From contig NZ_CP108131.1 of the NCBI RefSeq assembly GCF_036203305.1, forward strand, positions 5,456,001 to 5,520,000: DNA of 64,000 bases. The letters are read 5' to 3'. The notes beneath the pieces are model-generated. The model was not told where the DNA came from. It saw only the letters and a list, made by a program, of their open reading frames with translations, and ran no database searches. Shown one piece after another: positions 16,571-25,304 of this stretch (its first letter is position 1; the number at the start of each line of letters is the position of its first letter). The position numbers and the translations under genes are program-made. The DNA is from Streptomyces sp. NBC_00190 (lineage in GTDB: Bacteria; Actinomycetota; Actinomycetes; Streptomycetales; Streptomycetaceae).

Positions 16571-17265
16571 CAGGCCGACGCCTCCTGCTTCGTCCCGGAT
16601 CCGGTGAGCTTGGCGACGCCGAGCCGGACCAGGTCCGACTTGCTGGACTGCATCAGCAGCCGCATCACGAGCACCGTCAGCAGCCCCTCGCTGACCGCGA
16701 GCGGGATCTGGGTGAGCGCGAAGATGCCGGCGAACTTCTCCAGCGCGCCCAGGAATCCGGTGCCCGGGTCGGGGAAGGCCAGCGCCAGCTGGACGGAGGT
16801 CACGCAGTAGGTGACCAGGTCGGCGAAGAAGGCGCCGAAGAACACGGTCACCATCAGCGGCAGGCCGGACTTCCGCAGCAGCCGGTAGACGCCGTAGCCC
16901 GCCCAGGGTCCGGCGATCGCCATCGAGAACACGTTGGCGCCGAGGGTGGTGAGCCCGCCGTGCGCCAGCAGCAGCGCCTGGAAGAGCAGGGTGATCGTGC
17001 CGAGCACCGCCATGATCGGCGGCCGGAAGAGGATGGCCCCGAGCCCGGTACCGGTGGGGTGGGAGCAACTGCCCGTCACGGAAGGGATCTTCAGGGCGGA
17101 CAGGACGAACGTGAATGCTCCGGATGCTCCGAGCAGCAGCGTGCTCTCCGGATTGGCCTTCACCTCGCGGGTGAGGGCGCGTACTCCGTGTACGACAAAG
17201 GGAGCGGACGCGGCGCCCCAGGCGACCGCGTGCAACGGGGGCAGAAACCCCTCGGCTATATGCAT
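16570..17265 (-). CDS. cbiM: Cobalt ECF transporter S-component CbiM
   Basis: This is the metal-binding membrane subunit, 231 residues with about seven helices. The start is fixed by function: the family needs a free N terminus MHI-EGFLP in which His2 binds the metal, and ATG 17265 gives [11 protein letters not shown] longer open frame reaches 17874 but runs through the riboswitch. The conserved SHPTGTG motif is present. The gene opens the operon cbiM-cbiN-cbiQ-cbiO. The ribosome site is weak and lies directly after the riboswitch, as expected for translational control. Confidence 0.92.
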   Translation of the reverse strand: MHIAEGFLPPLHAVAWGAASAPFVVHGVRALTREVKANPESTLLLGASGAFTFVLSALKIPSVTGSCSHPTGTGLGAILFRPPIMAVLGTITLLFQALLLAHGGLTTLGANVFSMAIAGPWAGYGVYRLLRKSGLPLMVTVFFGAFFADLVTYCVTSVQLALAFPDPGTGFLGALEKFAGIFALTQIPLAVSEGLLTVLVMRLLMQSSKSDLVRLGVAKLTGSGTKQEASA

Positions 17266-17310
17266 GAGTGGGGAAGACCTCTCCAGCACCTCGTGGATGG
17301 ACAGCGCGCC

Positions 17311-17476
17311 CCGGCCGGTCTCCTGGCTCACGGGTACTGATGCCCGGACTCCGCCTTCCCGGGGCCGTGCGGTCTCCCGCGCGGGCCCAGTGGCTTCCGT
17401 AGGAATGGAGCCGGACTTCCCGATCACAGTGGCGAGGGCCGCACCGGTTTCGCACCGGTTTCCCGAACACCAAGGC
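17311..17476 (-). ncRNA. Cobalamin riboswitch controlling cbiMNQO
   Basis: The minus-strand leader contains the conserved elements in order: GGTGCGAAACCGGTGCGGCC with its flanking stem, GCCACTG about 10 bases after, GCCACTGG again, GGGAAGGCGGAG, and the B12 box AGCCAGGAGACC next to the closing stem CCGGCC. It ends about 50 bases before the cbiM start. Adenosylcobalamin binding would shut off cobalt import when vitamin B12 is plentiful. Confidence 0.93.
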
Positions 17477-17482
17477 CCATTG

Positions 17483-17512
17483 ACCCTAGTCGGCCGCGCG
17501 GAGAGGTGACAA
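17483..17512 (-). promoter_or_regulatory. Promoter of the cobalt operon
   Basis: On the minus strand TTGTCA (17507-17512) and TAGGGT (17483-17488) are 18 bases apart. Transcription would start about 7 bases later, exactly where the riboswitch begins, which supports the assignment. Confidence 0.65.
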
Positions 17513-17680
17513 ACCGCTCCGAACACCACCAGGCGGTGCCCGGAGTACGGCAGGTGGCCCAGCCCGTCGGGCGCACGGGGGAGCGGCCTGGTGAAGTGGA
17601 GGGCGCAGTGCGGTACACGTTCCCCCACCAGGGCGGTACGCGAGCCCGGCTCGCTCCTGCCGCGTGAAGGAGACAGGACG

Positions 17681-18397
17681 ATGGCGGAGGCGGGAGAGAG
17701 GTACGGGGACCTGCGGGCCCTGGTGATCAACTGCACGCTCAAGCGGTCGCCGGAGCGCAGCCACACCGAGGGCCTGATCGACCTCAGCCGCGGCATCATG
17801 GAACGCCAGGGCGTGCAGGTCGAGGTCGTGCGGGCGGTGGACCTCGACATCGCCACGGGTGTGTGGCCGGACATGACCGACCACGGCTGGGAGACGGACG
17901 AGTGGCCGGTCGTCTACAGCAAGGTGATGGGCGCCGACATGCTGACGCTGGCCGGGCCGGTGTGGCTGGGTGACAACTCCTCGGTCATGAAGCAGGTGAT
18001 CGAACGTCTCTACGCCTGTTCGTCGATCCTGAACGAGGCCGGCCAGTACGCCTACTACGGCCGCGTGGGCGGATGTCTGATCACGGGCAACGAGGACGGT
18101 GCGAAGCACTGCGCGATGAACGTGCTGTACAGCCTGCAGCACCTGGGGTACGTGATCCCGCCGCAGGCGGACGCGGGCTGGGTGGGGGAGGCCGGCCCCG
18201 GTCCCTCGTACCTCGACCCGGGTTCGGGCGGCCCGGAGAACGACTTCACCAACCGCAACACCACCTTCATGACCTGGAACATGCTCCACATGGCGAGGAT
18301 GCTGAAGGACGCCGGCGGCATCCCCGCCCACGGCAATCAGCGGTCGGAGTGGGACGCGGGGTGCCGCTTCGACTTCGAGAACCCCGAGCACAGGTGA
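17681..18397 (+). CDS. NADPH-dependent FMN reductase/flavodoxin-fold oxidoreductase
   Basis: The 238-residue protein has a flavodoxin-like fold: an N-terminal FMN phosphate loop ([17 protein letters not shown]) and a second loop, [20 protein letters not shown]. This resembles the NADPH-dependent FMN reductase/NAD(P)H oxidoreductase group. AAGGAG precedes ATG 17681 by about 9 bases. The substrate is unknown. The gene is followed, in the same frame and 81 bases after its stop, by the YihY gene. Confidence 0.82.
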   Translation: MAEAGERYGDLRALVINCTLKRSPERSHTEGLIDLSRGIMERQGVQVEVVRAVDLDIATGVWPDMTDHGWETDEWPVVYSKVMGADMLTLAGPVWLGDNSSVMKQVIERLYACSSILNEAGQYAYYGRVGGCLITGNEDGAKHCAMNVLYSLQHLGYVIPPQADAGWVGEAGPGPSYLDPGSGGPENDFTNRNTTFMTWNMLHMARMLKDAGGIPAHGNQRSEWDAGCRFDFENPEHR

Positions 18398-18478
18398 GGG
18401 ACGCTCCGGCAGGCACCCGGGCACGGACCTCCGCGATCCACGGAGGGGAGGGCGGCTCAGATCGACCGCGAGCGATTC

Positions 18479-19390
18479 TTGAGAACGCTGACGTTCTGGC
18501 TGCGTCCGGCATTCGCGCTCCGCGTGGTGAACCGATTCCAGAGAATCGCGGGGTTCGACCGCTCGATGGCGCTGGCTTCCAGCATGCTGACCACGATGGT
18601 CTCCCTCGCGATCCTCTGCGGCGCCGTTCTGGCCGGCATCGGTGACAAGGACGTCGCCGACCGGATCATCGAACGGTACGGCCTCACGGGGGCCGGAGCC
18701 GACGCGGTGCGGAAGCTCTTCTCCTCGGCGGCCGACACGAGCCTCGGCGTCCTCGGGGCCCTGTTCCTGCTGATCTCCACGCTGAGCTTCGCGCGGGCGG
18801 TGCAGCGGTTGTTCGAGCAGACGTGGGAGCTGCGGCCATTGAGCGTGCGCAACACGGTGAACGACGCGAAGTGGGCCCTCGTCTTCGTGCTCTACGTGCC
18901 GGCGAGCGGCTGGCTCGTCGCCGTCACCGGCCGCGGACACCTCACGCTGGCGGTGAGCCTGGCCGAGGCGTCGCTGACCGGGATCTTCCTTATCTGGGGC
19001 GGCTGGATCCTCTCGGCGAAAAGGATCGCCTGGCGTGATCTCCTGCCGTTCGGAGTCATCGCGTCCGTCGCGACGGCGGTCTATTTCGTGGCCGCGGAGC
19101 TCTATCTGCCGCGCCTGTTCAACTCCTACGCCGACCGCTACGGCGCGGTGGGCGTGGTCTTCGCGATGCTCTCGTCGTTCTTCGCCGTCGTGCTGGTCGT
19201 GGTGGGGTCGGCGGCGCTCGGCCGGGAGGTGCACGACGAACTCGGCCGGATCCGCCAGGGCGAGCGGCCGCCCGATGACGAGGTCCGCCGCGAATGGGAC
19301 AACGTGGTCGGCCAGATGAGAGAGCGGTGGCACACCACCCGGGGGAAGATCACTCGTTTCCGGCCGGCCCGGAAGCCGAAACGGCCCTGA
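18479..19390 (+). CDS. YihY/virulence factor BrkB family membrane protein
   Basis: The inner-membrane protein of about 303 residues has six or so hydrophobic helices (about residues 30-52, 85-105, 130-150, 160-178, 185-205, 220-245) and the family's RIAGFDRSMALASSM start region. The start is uncertain. From the previous stop to TTG 18479 there is no ATG or GTG in frame, and the only good ribosome site (GGAGGGGAGG, 18442-18451) is 27 bases from that TTG but 9 from an in-frame ATC at 18461. The C-terminal tail after residue 250 is charged and cytoplasmic. Function is unknown despite the old RNase BN name. Confidence 0.8.
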   Translation: MRTLTFWLRPAFALRVVNRFQRIAGFDRSMALASSMLTTMVSLAILCGAVLAGIGDKDVADRIIERYGLTGAGADAVRKLFSSAADTSLGVLGALFLLISTLSFARAVQRLFEQTWELRPLSVRNTVNDAKWALVFVLYVPASGWLVAVTGRGHLTLAVSLAEASLTGIFLIWGGWILSAKRIAWRDLLPFGVIASVATAVYFVAAELYLPRLFNSYADRYGAVGVVFAMLSSFFAVVLVVVGSAALGREVHDELGRIRQGERPPDDEVRREWDNVVGQMRERWHTTRGKITRFRPARKPKRP

Positions 19391-19404
19391 GCGGGTGTTC
19401 CCGT

Positions 19405-20745
19405 TCAGACGTCGGGGGTGGCGATGATGTGGCCGGCGGAGACGGCAGCGGTGAGCGCGGCGTGGTCGGAGACGGTCTGGTCGGCGTAGGCGAGTGCGAA
19501 GTCGGCGACGGCCCGGTCGAAGGCGTCGCCGTTGCCGAGGTAGCCGGCGATGGCGATGCGGTCGCCGGTACGGGCGTGGGCGCGGGCCAGGGCGATCCCG
19601 CACAGTCCGGCGTAGTCGCGGAGCGCGGACGGGGTCATGGTCTCGACCACCGCCGATCCCTTCATGTCGCGCAGCTGGCGGCAGTAGAAGTGGCGCCCCT
19701 CCGGTCCGGTCGTCCAGCCGAGGAAGATGTCGCTGGTGGCCTGCATCAGCCGCTGCCCCGCGACCACCCGGTGGCCGTGATGGTCATGACTGCCGGCCGG
19801 CAGGTGTGCCTCCAGCACCGACGGCACGGCCTCCTTGATCTGGAGGAAGAGCGGGTCCTGCTCGTCGCGGCCGGTCAGCAGGGCGATGTAGCAGCGCGTG
19901 CCCACGCTTCCCACGCCGACGACCTTCCGGGCCGCGTCGACGAACCGGTAGCGGTCCAGCAGGAGGCGGCGCTCCTCGGGGAGGGTGCTGCGGTACTCCC
20001 TGAAGATCTTGTCGACGGCCTGTGTCGCGCGCCGGCCGGCGTTCTCCAGCAGAGGGGGGTCGTCGATGATGCGTCGGCGTCCGTCCCGGATCTCGGTGAG
20101 CTTGTCGAGCGCCTGCAGGCTGGTGCGTCCGCGGGCGCGCTCCAGGTTCGCCTCGGCCCGTCCCCGCTGCTTGCGCTGGCGGATCAGGGGGAGTACCTCG
20201 TAGGGGTCGATCCGCTGGTACCAGACGGCGAGCTCGCCCTGCCCGGCCAGCTGCCGCATGGCGCGCCGGTAGGTCTCGGCAGCGGAGAGAGCGGCCTGCC
20301 ACGCGCGTGCGTCACCTTGCCCCCGGTCGCGGGCGGCCACGGCGACGCTGGCGGCGAGCCGCTTGACGTCCCATTCGAACGGGCCGGGCAGGGTCTCGTC
20401 GAAGTCGTTGAGGTCGAACAGCAGGGCCCGTTCGGGTGAGGCGAAGACGCCGAAGTTCATCAGGTGCGCGTCACCGCAGAGCTGGACGGTCAGACCGGTG
20501 TTCGGTACGGCGGCCAGGTCCGCGGTCATGACGGCGGCCGCGCCGCGCAGGAAGGTGAACGGGGAGACCGCCATCCGTCCGTAGCGGATCGGCAGCAGCT
20601 CGGCCACCCGGTCGGCAGCCTGCCGCTGCAGCACCCACAGGGGATCGGGACGGTCCTCGGCAGGGGTCCACCGGCCGTGCGAGGCCCGGCTGACCTGCTT
20701 GCGGACCGCGCGCCCGATCCGGGCCCGGTCGGCTGGACTGGTCAT
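19405..20745 (-). CDS. DUF2252 family protein
   Basis: This 446-residue cytoplasmic protein is of a conserved but poorly characterised family. Recognisable stretches are GDAHLMNFG, FDLNDFDET, EWDVKRLAAS, KVVGVGSVGTR and the C-terminal CGIALARAHAR. These GDxHxxNFG and DxNDFD motifs resemble aminoglycoside-phosphotransferase-type kinase loops, so a kinase-like activity is plausible but unproven. ATG 20745 has AAGGAG 7 bases upstream; the frame is open to 20769. It converges on the YihY gene with a 14-base gap. Confidence 0.85.
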   Translation of the reverse strand: MTSPADRARIGRAVRKQVSRASHGRWTPAEDRPDPLWVLQRQAADRVAELLPIRYGRMAVSPFTFLRGAAAVMTADLAAVPNTGLTVQLCGDAHLMNFGVFASPERALLFDLNDFDETLPGPFEWDVKRLAASVAVAARDRGQGDARAWQAALSAAETYRRAMRQLAGQGELAVWYQRIDPYEVLPLIRQRKQRGRAEANLERARGRTSLQALDKLTEIRDGRRRIIDDPPLLENAGRRATQAVDKIFREYRSTLPEERRLLLDRYRFVDAARKVVGVGSVGTRCYIALLTGRDEQDPLFLQIKEAVPSVLEAHLPAGSHDHHGHRVVAGQRLMQATSDIFLGWTTGPEGRHFYCRQLRDMKGSAVVETMTPSALRDYAGLCGIALARAHARTGDRIAIAGYLGNGDAFDRAVADFALAYADQTVSDHAALTAAVSAGHIIATPDV

Positions 20746-20808
20746 GGTCTGCTCCTTGTCGCTCCGCACCCTGACCGAACGGCGGGGACGGCGGATCGCG
20801 GGCGAGGC

Positions 20809-21057
20809 CTATTCCTTCGTCGCGGCTGCCTGCAGGGTCGGCCACTTGAATTCGATCTCCAGCTCGATCTCCCCGTCGCCGACCTCGACCTCGATTTCGG
20901 TGCGGAGTTCGTCGGGGATCCGCAGGGTCAGCGTTCCGGGCCCGAGATCCAGTTCGGCCGTGCCGCCGCGCCTGAGGGCGTCCGCGAGCGCGGAGAGCTG
21001 ATCGGCGGCCTCAAGGCGTGTCAGCGAACTCTTCTGCTCGAATTCGAGGTCCTTCAC
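20809..21057 (-). CDS. Amphi-Trp domain protein
   Basis: The product is about 82 residues long, built around the domain KDLEFEQKSSLTRLEAADQL ... IELEIEFKW, which ends in the conserved amphipathic strand with a Trp. GTG 21057 is favoured because it gives the usual VKDLEFEQ start and has GGAG 6 bases upstream; ATG 21090 would add 11 residues. It is upstream of and probably cotranscribed with the DUF2252 gene. The domain has no established biochemical function. Confidence 0.8.
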   Translation of the reverse strand: MKDLEFEQKSSLTRLEAADQLSALADALRRGGTAELDLGPGTLTLRIPDELRTEIEVEVGDGEIELEIEFKWPTLQAAATKE

Positions 21058-21126
21058 GGCTGTCTCCAACCTGGGGGGAACGACAGACATGGCTAATTGT
21101 GGCGGTATGTCTCATAGAGGGCATCT

Positions 21127-22461
21127 TCATGTCGGGCGGGCGAAGGCCAGCGCGACGACTTCGCGCCAGTCGGGGGGCGGGGCGGGCGTGCGGGACCCGG
21201 GCCGGTCCTTGGGTACCAGAACGCGCAAGGCGCCCGGACGGATGGTGCAGGTGACGGGGGCGGGCAGGGTGAGGGCTTCGCCGTCCACGGCGACCGCGAT
21301 GCGGTCGCCGTCCGAGGTGACGACGATCCTGCGGGAGGTCAGTACGTGCAGACCTGCCGCACGGGCCCCTCTGACGGCGACGTCCGCCGCCTGGGCCGCA
21401 TTGCCCACCCGGATCCCGACGACGCCCAGCGACCCCTGGTCGAGCCGGGGCCTGCGGCCGCCCGCGGACGTGGGATCGGGGGTGGAGTACGGGTTGTTGC
21501 TGACCAGGAGGGCCTGCTGGGACTCCAGCTTCGTGTCGTCCGTCTGCGCGTCGAGCGGGCGGCCGGAGTATCCGAGCAGGAGGTCCGGCAGCGCGTCCAG
21601 GATCGAGCCCGCCTTGGCGTCGCGGTATTCCGGGCGCTGCACGACCTGTGCGTAGACGCCGAACGAGGCCGTGTTGACGAAGGCGCGGCCGCCCACGACG
21701 CCCAGGTCGATCCGGAGTTCCTCCCCGTCGGTCAGCGCGTCCAGGCACCGGGACGGGTCCTCCCGGTCCAGGCCGAGGTCCATGGCGAAGTGGTTCCTGG
21801 TGCCCGCGGAGATCGCCAGGAACGGCAGGCCGTGCTCGGCGGCCACCTCGGCCACCCGGGCCTGGGTGCCGTCGCCGCCGGCCACCCCCAGCAGGTCCGC
21901 GCCCTCGGCGACCGCCCGGCGGGCGATCGTCGCGAGGTCCGCCTCGCCCTCGCCGCCCAGCAGCACGACCCGGGCGCCCAGCGCCTCGGCCTTCTCGACC
22001 AGCCCGAAGCGGCCGACCTTGCCGCCGCCGGACTTCGGGTTCATGATCAGTACCGGATGCCGGGGGAGGGAGCACGGGACGGCACGCATGCCTTCGGGTT
22101 TCCGCGCCCGCAGCAGCGCCCACCGCGAGCACGCCACGGCGGCCGCCCACAGTGCGATCGCGGCCAGCAGGGTGGGCCACAGGCCCGCCCGGGTGTAGAG
22201 CACCAGGACGGCCACGGGCGCGGCCACCGCGACCAGCACCCCGGCCGCCCGCACCGCCCCGCGATGGGACAGGGCCCACCACGTACCCATCGCCGTGAGC
22301 GCCGAACAGGCCACCCCGGCGGCGAGGATGACCAGACCGCCGAACCCGCTCGCCGCCACCAGCGACACCGCCGCTCCCAGCGCGCAGACCACGGCCAGGC
22401 GCGCCGACGCGCGTGCGCGCGCCGGCGTGCCGGATCCGGGCGACAGGGACATCGTCCTCAC
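21127..22461 (-). CDS. Membrane-anchored diacylglycerol/sphingosine kinase-like lipid kinase
   Basis: The 444-residue protein has an N-terminal membrane part with about four helices (residues 20-120) fused to a DAGK catalytic domain (about 135-430). The nucleotide motifs are MNPKSGGGK and GVAGGDGTQ, and AGTRNHFAMDLG, typical of the YegS/DgkB superfamily, follows. It likely phosphorylates a membrane lipid. The start may be GTG 22461 or ATG 22452; neither has a strong ribosome site. Neighbours give no pathway clue. Confidence 0.85.
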   Translation of the reverse strand: MRTMSLSPGSGTPARARASARLAVVCALGAAVSLVAASGFGGLVILAAGVACSALTAMGTWWALSHRGAVRAAGVLVAVAAPVAVLVLYTRAGLWPTLLAAIALWAAAVACSRWALLRARKPEGMRAVPCSLPRHPVLIMNPKSGGGKVGRFGLVEKAEALGARVVLLGGEGEADLATIARRAVAEGADLLGVAGGDGTQARVAEVAAEHGLPFLAISAGTRNHFAMDLGLDREDPSRCLDALTDGEELRIDLGVVGGRAFVNTASFGVYAQVVQRPEYRDAKAGSILDALPDLLLGYSGRPLDAQTDDTKLESQQALLVSNNPYSTPDPTSAGGRRPRLDQGSLGVVGIRVGNAAQAADVAVRGARAAGLHVLTSRRIVVTSDGDRIAVAVDGEALTLPAPVTCTIRPGALRVLVPKDRPGSRTPAPPPDWREVVALAFARPT

Positions 22462-22477
22462 CCGCCGCGGATGGTGC

Positions 22478-22804
22478 TCAGGACTCGGATCGGGATTCGG
22501 CTTCGGCCACTGCGATGGCGATCCCCAGAGCCTCCGTGATGTGGGTGGCCGCGGACATGACGCGGGCGGTGCCCACGATCGGCGCGATGGCCACCAGGAC
22601 GTCCTGGAGCTTCTGTGCGTCCACGCCGGATTCCATGGCGGGGCCGGCGTGGGCGACGTAGGACATCGCGGGCGCGTCCATGGCGACGAGCGCGGCGATG
22701 CGGGTGAGGATGAGGGTGTCCGCGGACAGGCCGCACCGCTCGAGCGAGTCGAGCGTCATGGCGGCGAGGGTGTCGAGGACAGGAGTGTCGGACGCAGACG
22801 TCAT
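22478..22804 (-). CDS. Carboxymuconolactone decarboxylase (CMD)-fold protein
   Basis: The all-helical protein of 108 residues has the CMD/AhpD-like pattern (TRIAALVAMDAPAMSYVAHAG ... LVAIAPIVGTARVMSAATHI). The CxxC pair of AhpD peroxidase subunits is absent, so a redox role like AhpD is unlikely. ATG 22804 lies 9 bases after GGAG; an ATG three codons earlier abuts that site and is less likely. It ends 16 bases before the lipid kinase start and may share its transcript. Confidence 0.8.
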   Translation of the reverse strand: MTSASDTPVLDTLAAMTLDSLERCGLSADTLILTRIAALVAMDAPAMSYVAHAGPAMESGVDAQKLQDVLVAIAPIVGTARVMSAATHITEALGIAIAVAEAESRSES

Positions 22805-22926
22805 GCGGTTCATCTCCTGACGGGATCGGGGGGCTGACGCCGTCAGTGGAGGGGAACCGGGTTCTCCTGCGGCGTATCCCTGTCCATCGACCTTAGGAAC
22901 ATTTCGGACTGTGCGCATCCCGGGGT

Positions 22927-23451
22927 TCAGCACCCGCTCTGGTGCGCGATGTCCACGACGAACCGCTCCGGCGAGTGCAGGGAGAAGGTGCGGTAGTACG
23001 GGACCGTGTCGAAGGCGGCGCCGAAGGTCACGTACCCCTCGAAGTCGCCGGTCAGGGCGAGGCCCTTGAGCTTGCTGAGGTTGATCTTCTGGAGCGCGGG
23101 CCCCTGGTAGGTGCTGTGGCCCGCGTCGTCGTGGGCGGCGGCGGGGTTGAGGCGGATCTCCAGGAAGTACTTCCCGGCCAGCGGCACGGGCTTGCCGGAC
23201 CCGTCGTAGAACAGGTGCGGGACGGAGGTGACGCTCACCCCGGGGGCGAACCCCCGCAGGTCGATGACGATCCGGTCGTAGGTGGGGTGCCCGCCCCAGC
23301 GGGCGTTGACGACGAGCGGTGTCTGGATCTGCGTCTGGGTCCGGGTCCGGGCGGCGATGGCGGCCGAGGCCGGCGCGGCGGACGAGAGCCCGGCGGCGAG
23401 CAGGGCGCCGGAGGCCAGGGCCACGATCCGGCGGAAGGTCGGGTGGATCAT
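22927..23451 (-). CDS. Secreted AMIN-like domain protein
   Basis: The 174-residue product starts at ATG 23451 (GAGGGGA 6 bases upstream) with a signal peptide ending near ASAAIAA. The mature part shows the pattern of the AMIN-like proteins common in Streptomyces: YDRIVIDLRG near the start, a long YFLEIRLNPA stretch, FEGYVTFGAAFD, and ERFVVDIAH before a terminal Cys. A cell-wall-binding role is inferred from AMIN relatives. A single Cys at the extreme C terminus is unusual. Confidence 0.78.
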   Translation of the reverse strand: MIHPTFRRIVALASGALLAAGLSSAAPASAAIAARTRTQTQIQTPLVVNARWGGHPTYDRIVIDLRGFAPGVSVTSVPHLFYDGSGKPVPLAGKYFLEIRLNPAAAHDDAGHSTYQGPALQKINLSKLKGLALTGDFEGYVTFGAAFDTVPYYRTFSLHSPERFVVDIAHQSGC

Positions 23452-23617
23452 GACGTCCCCTCGATTCTCGGGAGGCGGGGACTTGTGACACAGCCTAGGA
23501 CGCCGTAGCGGACCCAGTAGTTCCACTTCTCCTTCCGCAATTCCTCCGGTACGCAACTCCCCTTGGTGGCAGGCTGGTTGAGTGGAATCCGACCCGCTCG
23601 ACACAGGAGAGAACCGG

Positions 23618-24241
23618 ATGCGCCGACGCCGTCTTACGCGCCGTGGAACGGTCGCCGTGGCTCTCGTCCTGGCGGCCACCGCCTGCGGCGGCGACGCGGA
23701 CCGAGAGGTCTCGCAGGAGGGCAAGGGCGGCTACCACTGGGCGGCCACGGACGAGATCTGCAACGTGCTGCCCTACGGCGAGCTCGCCGACCCGCTGGGT
23801 GCGCGCGAGGAGGCCGCGGACCGGATCAAGCGGTCCGGTGGGGGCGCCCCGGGCGTCAAGTGCGAACAGCCGCTCGTCGAGTCCGGCCCGGCGAAGTACG
23901 GCAGCGTCAAGGTCGAGCTGGACCTCGCCTACACCGAGAGCGTCGACTTCGCGAAGGACGTCTTCGCCAGGGGCCGGGAGGACACGGTCAAGGCCATGCC
24001 GGACAGCGGCCTCACCGAGGTGAAGGGCGTCGGTAAGGAGGCCTACCGGTTCGCCTACGACAAGCCGACCGAGCTGCGCCAGGTCCGTGAGCTGCGCCTG
24101 CGGGACAGCAACCTGATGATCGACGTGACGGTCACGGCCGAAGCGCGCACCCAGCCCACCCCCGAGAGCCTGAAGGCGTACGACGCGTCGGTGGACGACT
24201 TCGCCAAGGGCGTCCTCAAGGCCCTGCGCCGCGGACAGTGA
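23618..24241 (+). CDS. DUF3558-like lipoprotein
   Basis: This is a probable surface lipoprotein of 207 residues. The signal peptide (RRRLTRRGTVAVALVLAATAC) ends in a lipobox-like Cys. The mature domain has two Cys residues (DEICNVLP and VKCEQP) that probably form a disulfide and alternating short motifs resembling the DUF3558 family. AGGAGA precedes ATG 23618 by 8 bases. Function is unknown. It is the last intact gene before the mobile-element scar. Confidence 0.78.
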   Translation: MRRRRLTRRGTVAVALVLAATACGGDADREVSQEGKGGYHWAATDEICNVLPYGELADPLGAREEAADRIKRSGGGAPGVKCEQPLVESGPAKYGSVKVELDLAYTESVDFAKDVFARGREDTVKAMPDSGLTEVKGVGKEAYRFAYDKPTELRQVRELRLRDSNLMIDVTVTAEARTQPTPESLKAYDASVDDFAKGVLKALRRGQ

Positions 24242-24337
24242 AGCGGACGGCGCCGCGGACGGCGCCGGACAGCGCGCAGGGCCCGGCGCGTGCTTGAGTT
24301 CTAGTGGTCGTCGCAACACCCCAGCTCAGGGGATGCG

Positions 24338-24977
24338 ATGGACTTCGAGGTTCGGGCGGATCGACGGCCACAGGGACGCAAGAAGTTGAGCCGCGAGCGG
24401 GAGACATACCTTCTGCTCGTGGATCAAGGGACTTCTCACCTGGACGCCTGCGGGATCGTTGGCATCAACGACGGGACAGGCAGGCGATGGCGTAACGGCC
24501 GGCAGGCGTCCGGGAAGAACAAGGCGGCACCGCCTCTCGTGGAAACGGGGCCGTGGCGGTACACCGAGGCCCCAGAGCCGGCGGCCGCCCAGGAGCCCGA
24601 GGACGACGCTCCTTCGCGCTACCTGCGCGAGGCGGACCGGATCCACGTAGCCGACCGCCTCCGGGAGAAGGCGTCAGTCCGCACGATCGCTGCCGAGCTG
24701 GGACGCAGCCCGTCCACCATCAGCCGGGAGATCCGCCGCAACCGCACGGTCCTGCCCAGCGGCCAGTGGTACTACCGACCGCATGCGGCCCACCGGCGAG
24801 CAATTCGGCGACGGCCTCGGCCGAAGGTCGGCAAGATCGGCCAGAACCCGGAGCTCCGTGACTTCGTCCAGCATCACCTGACCCTGCGCTGGAGTCCCGA
24901 GCAGATCTGCCACGCTCTGCGCAGACGCTTCCCCGCCCGGCCGGAGATGCACGTGGTTCACGAGACGATCTACCGCC
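24338..24977 (+). pseudogene. IS30 transposase, N-terminal fragment
   Basis: About 213 codons encode the DNA-binding half of an IS30-type transposase. The helix-turn-helix is VRTIAAELGRSPSTISREIRRN, followed by YRPHAAHRRA, the RWSPEQICHALRRRFP segment and HETIY, after which homology stops. The catalytic DDE domain is missing. The frame runs on for 35 codons into the tRNA fragment. An AGGGGA ribosome site precedes ATG 24338. If expressed, the product could bind the element ends without cutting. Confidence 0.85.
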
Positions 24978-24984
24978 TTCGCCG

Positions 24985-25028
24985 TGGAGCGGGTGACGGG
25001 AATCGAACCCGCGCTCTGAGCTTGGGAA
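24985..25028 (-). other. 3' half of a tRNA-Gly(CCC) gene (attachment-site-like)
   Basis: Read on the minus strand, the 44 bases run from the anticodon loop (TTCCCAA) through the 3' anticodon strand and variable loop to the T arm (GCGGG-TTCGATT-CCCGT). They end with the acceptor strand CACCCGC and TCCA. The 5' half (D arm, 5' strand of the anticodon stem) is absent: the bases before the loop cannot pair. A fragment that starts at the anticodon loop and ends at CCA is what tyrosine-recombinase elements leave when they integrate into tRNA genes. Confidence 0.85.
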
Positions 25029-25103
25029 TCACCGGGCCGTCACGGAGGGGGTTGACGCTGACCAGCGCAAACGGCCTCTGGTGATTAATCGCGAGGCGTC
25101 GCG

Positions 25104-25123
25104 CTTGACTGCTCTTGACTGCT
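25104..25123. repeat. Tandem 10-bp repeat beside the tRNA fragment
   Basis: CTTGACTGCT occurs twice head to tail with no spacer, 75 bases from the tRNA fragment. Closely spaced short direct repeats near an attachment core are typical arm-type sites for tyrosine integrases. Confidence 0.6.
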
Positions 25124-25138
25124 GGGATCCGCTCGTTC

Positions 25139-25157
25139 TGGCACGGATGTGGCACGG
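25139..25157. repeat. Paired TGGCACGG repeats at 11-bp spacing
   Basis: TGGCACGG at 25139-25146 and again at 25150-25157, spaced about one helical turn apart. Similar GTGCCA repeats are common near the 3' ends of actinomycete integrase genes, so this may be a second set of arm sites or an integrase gene relic. No integrase coding frame of useful length remains. Confidence 0.5.
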
Positions 25158-25304
25158 GCTTCCATCCGCTCTGACGGGTCGCGTCACCGACCCCGCACCC
25201 GATAACACTGTCACCCGAATGGCCCAACATGACGTGCCACCCACATGGGTGAAGATCAAGCTGGCTAGTGCCCCAACCGAGGCAATCTGTGAAAGGCGAA
25301 CCAA

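Noticed and set aside
24985..25030. Functional tRNA gene
   Set aside because: Only the 3' half is present; the D arm and 5' acceptor strand are missing, so no cloverleaf can form.
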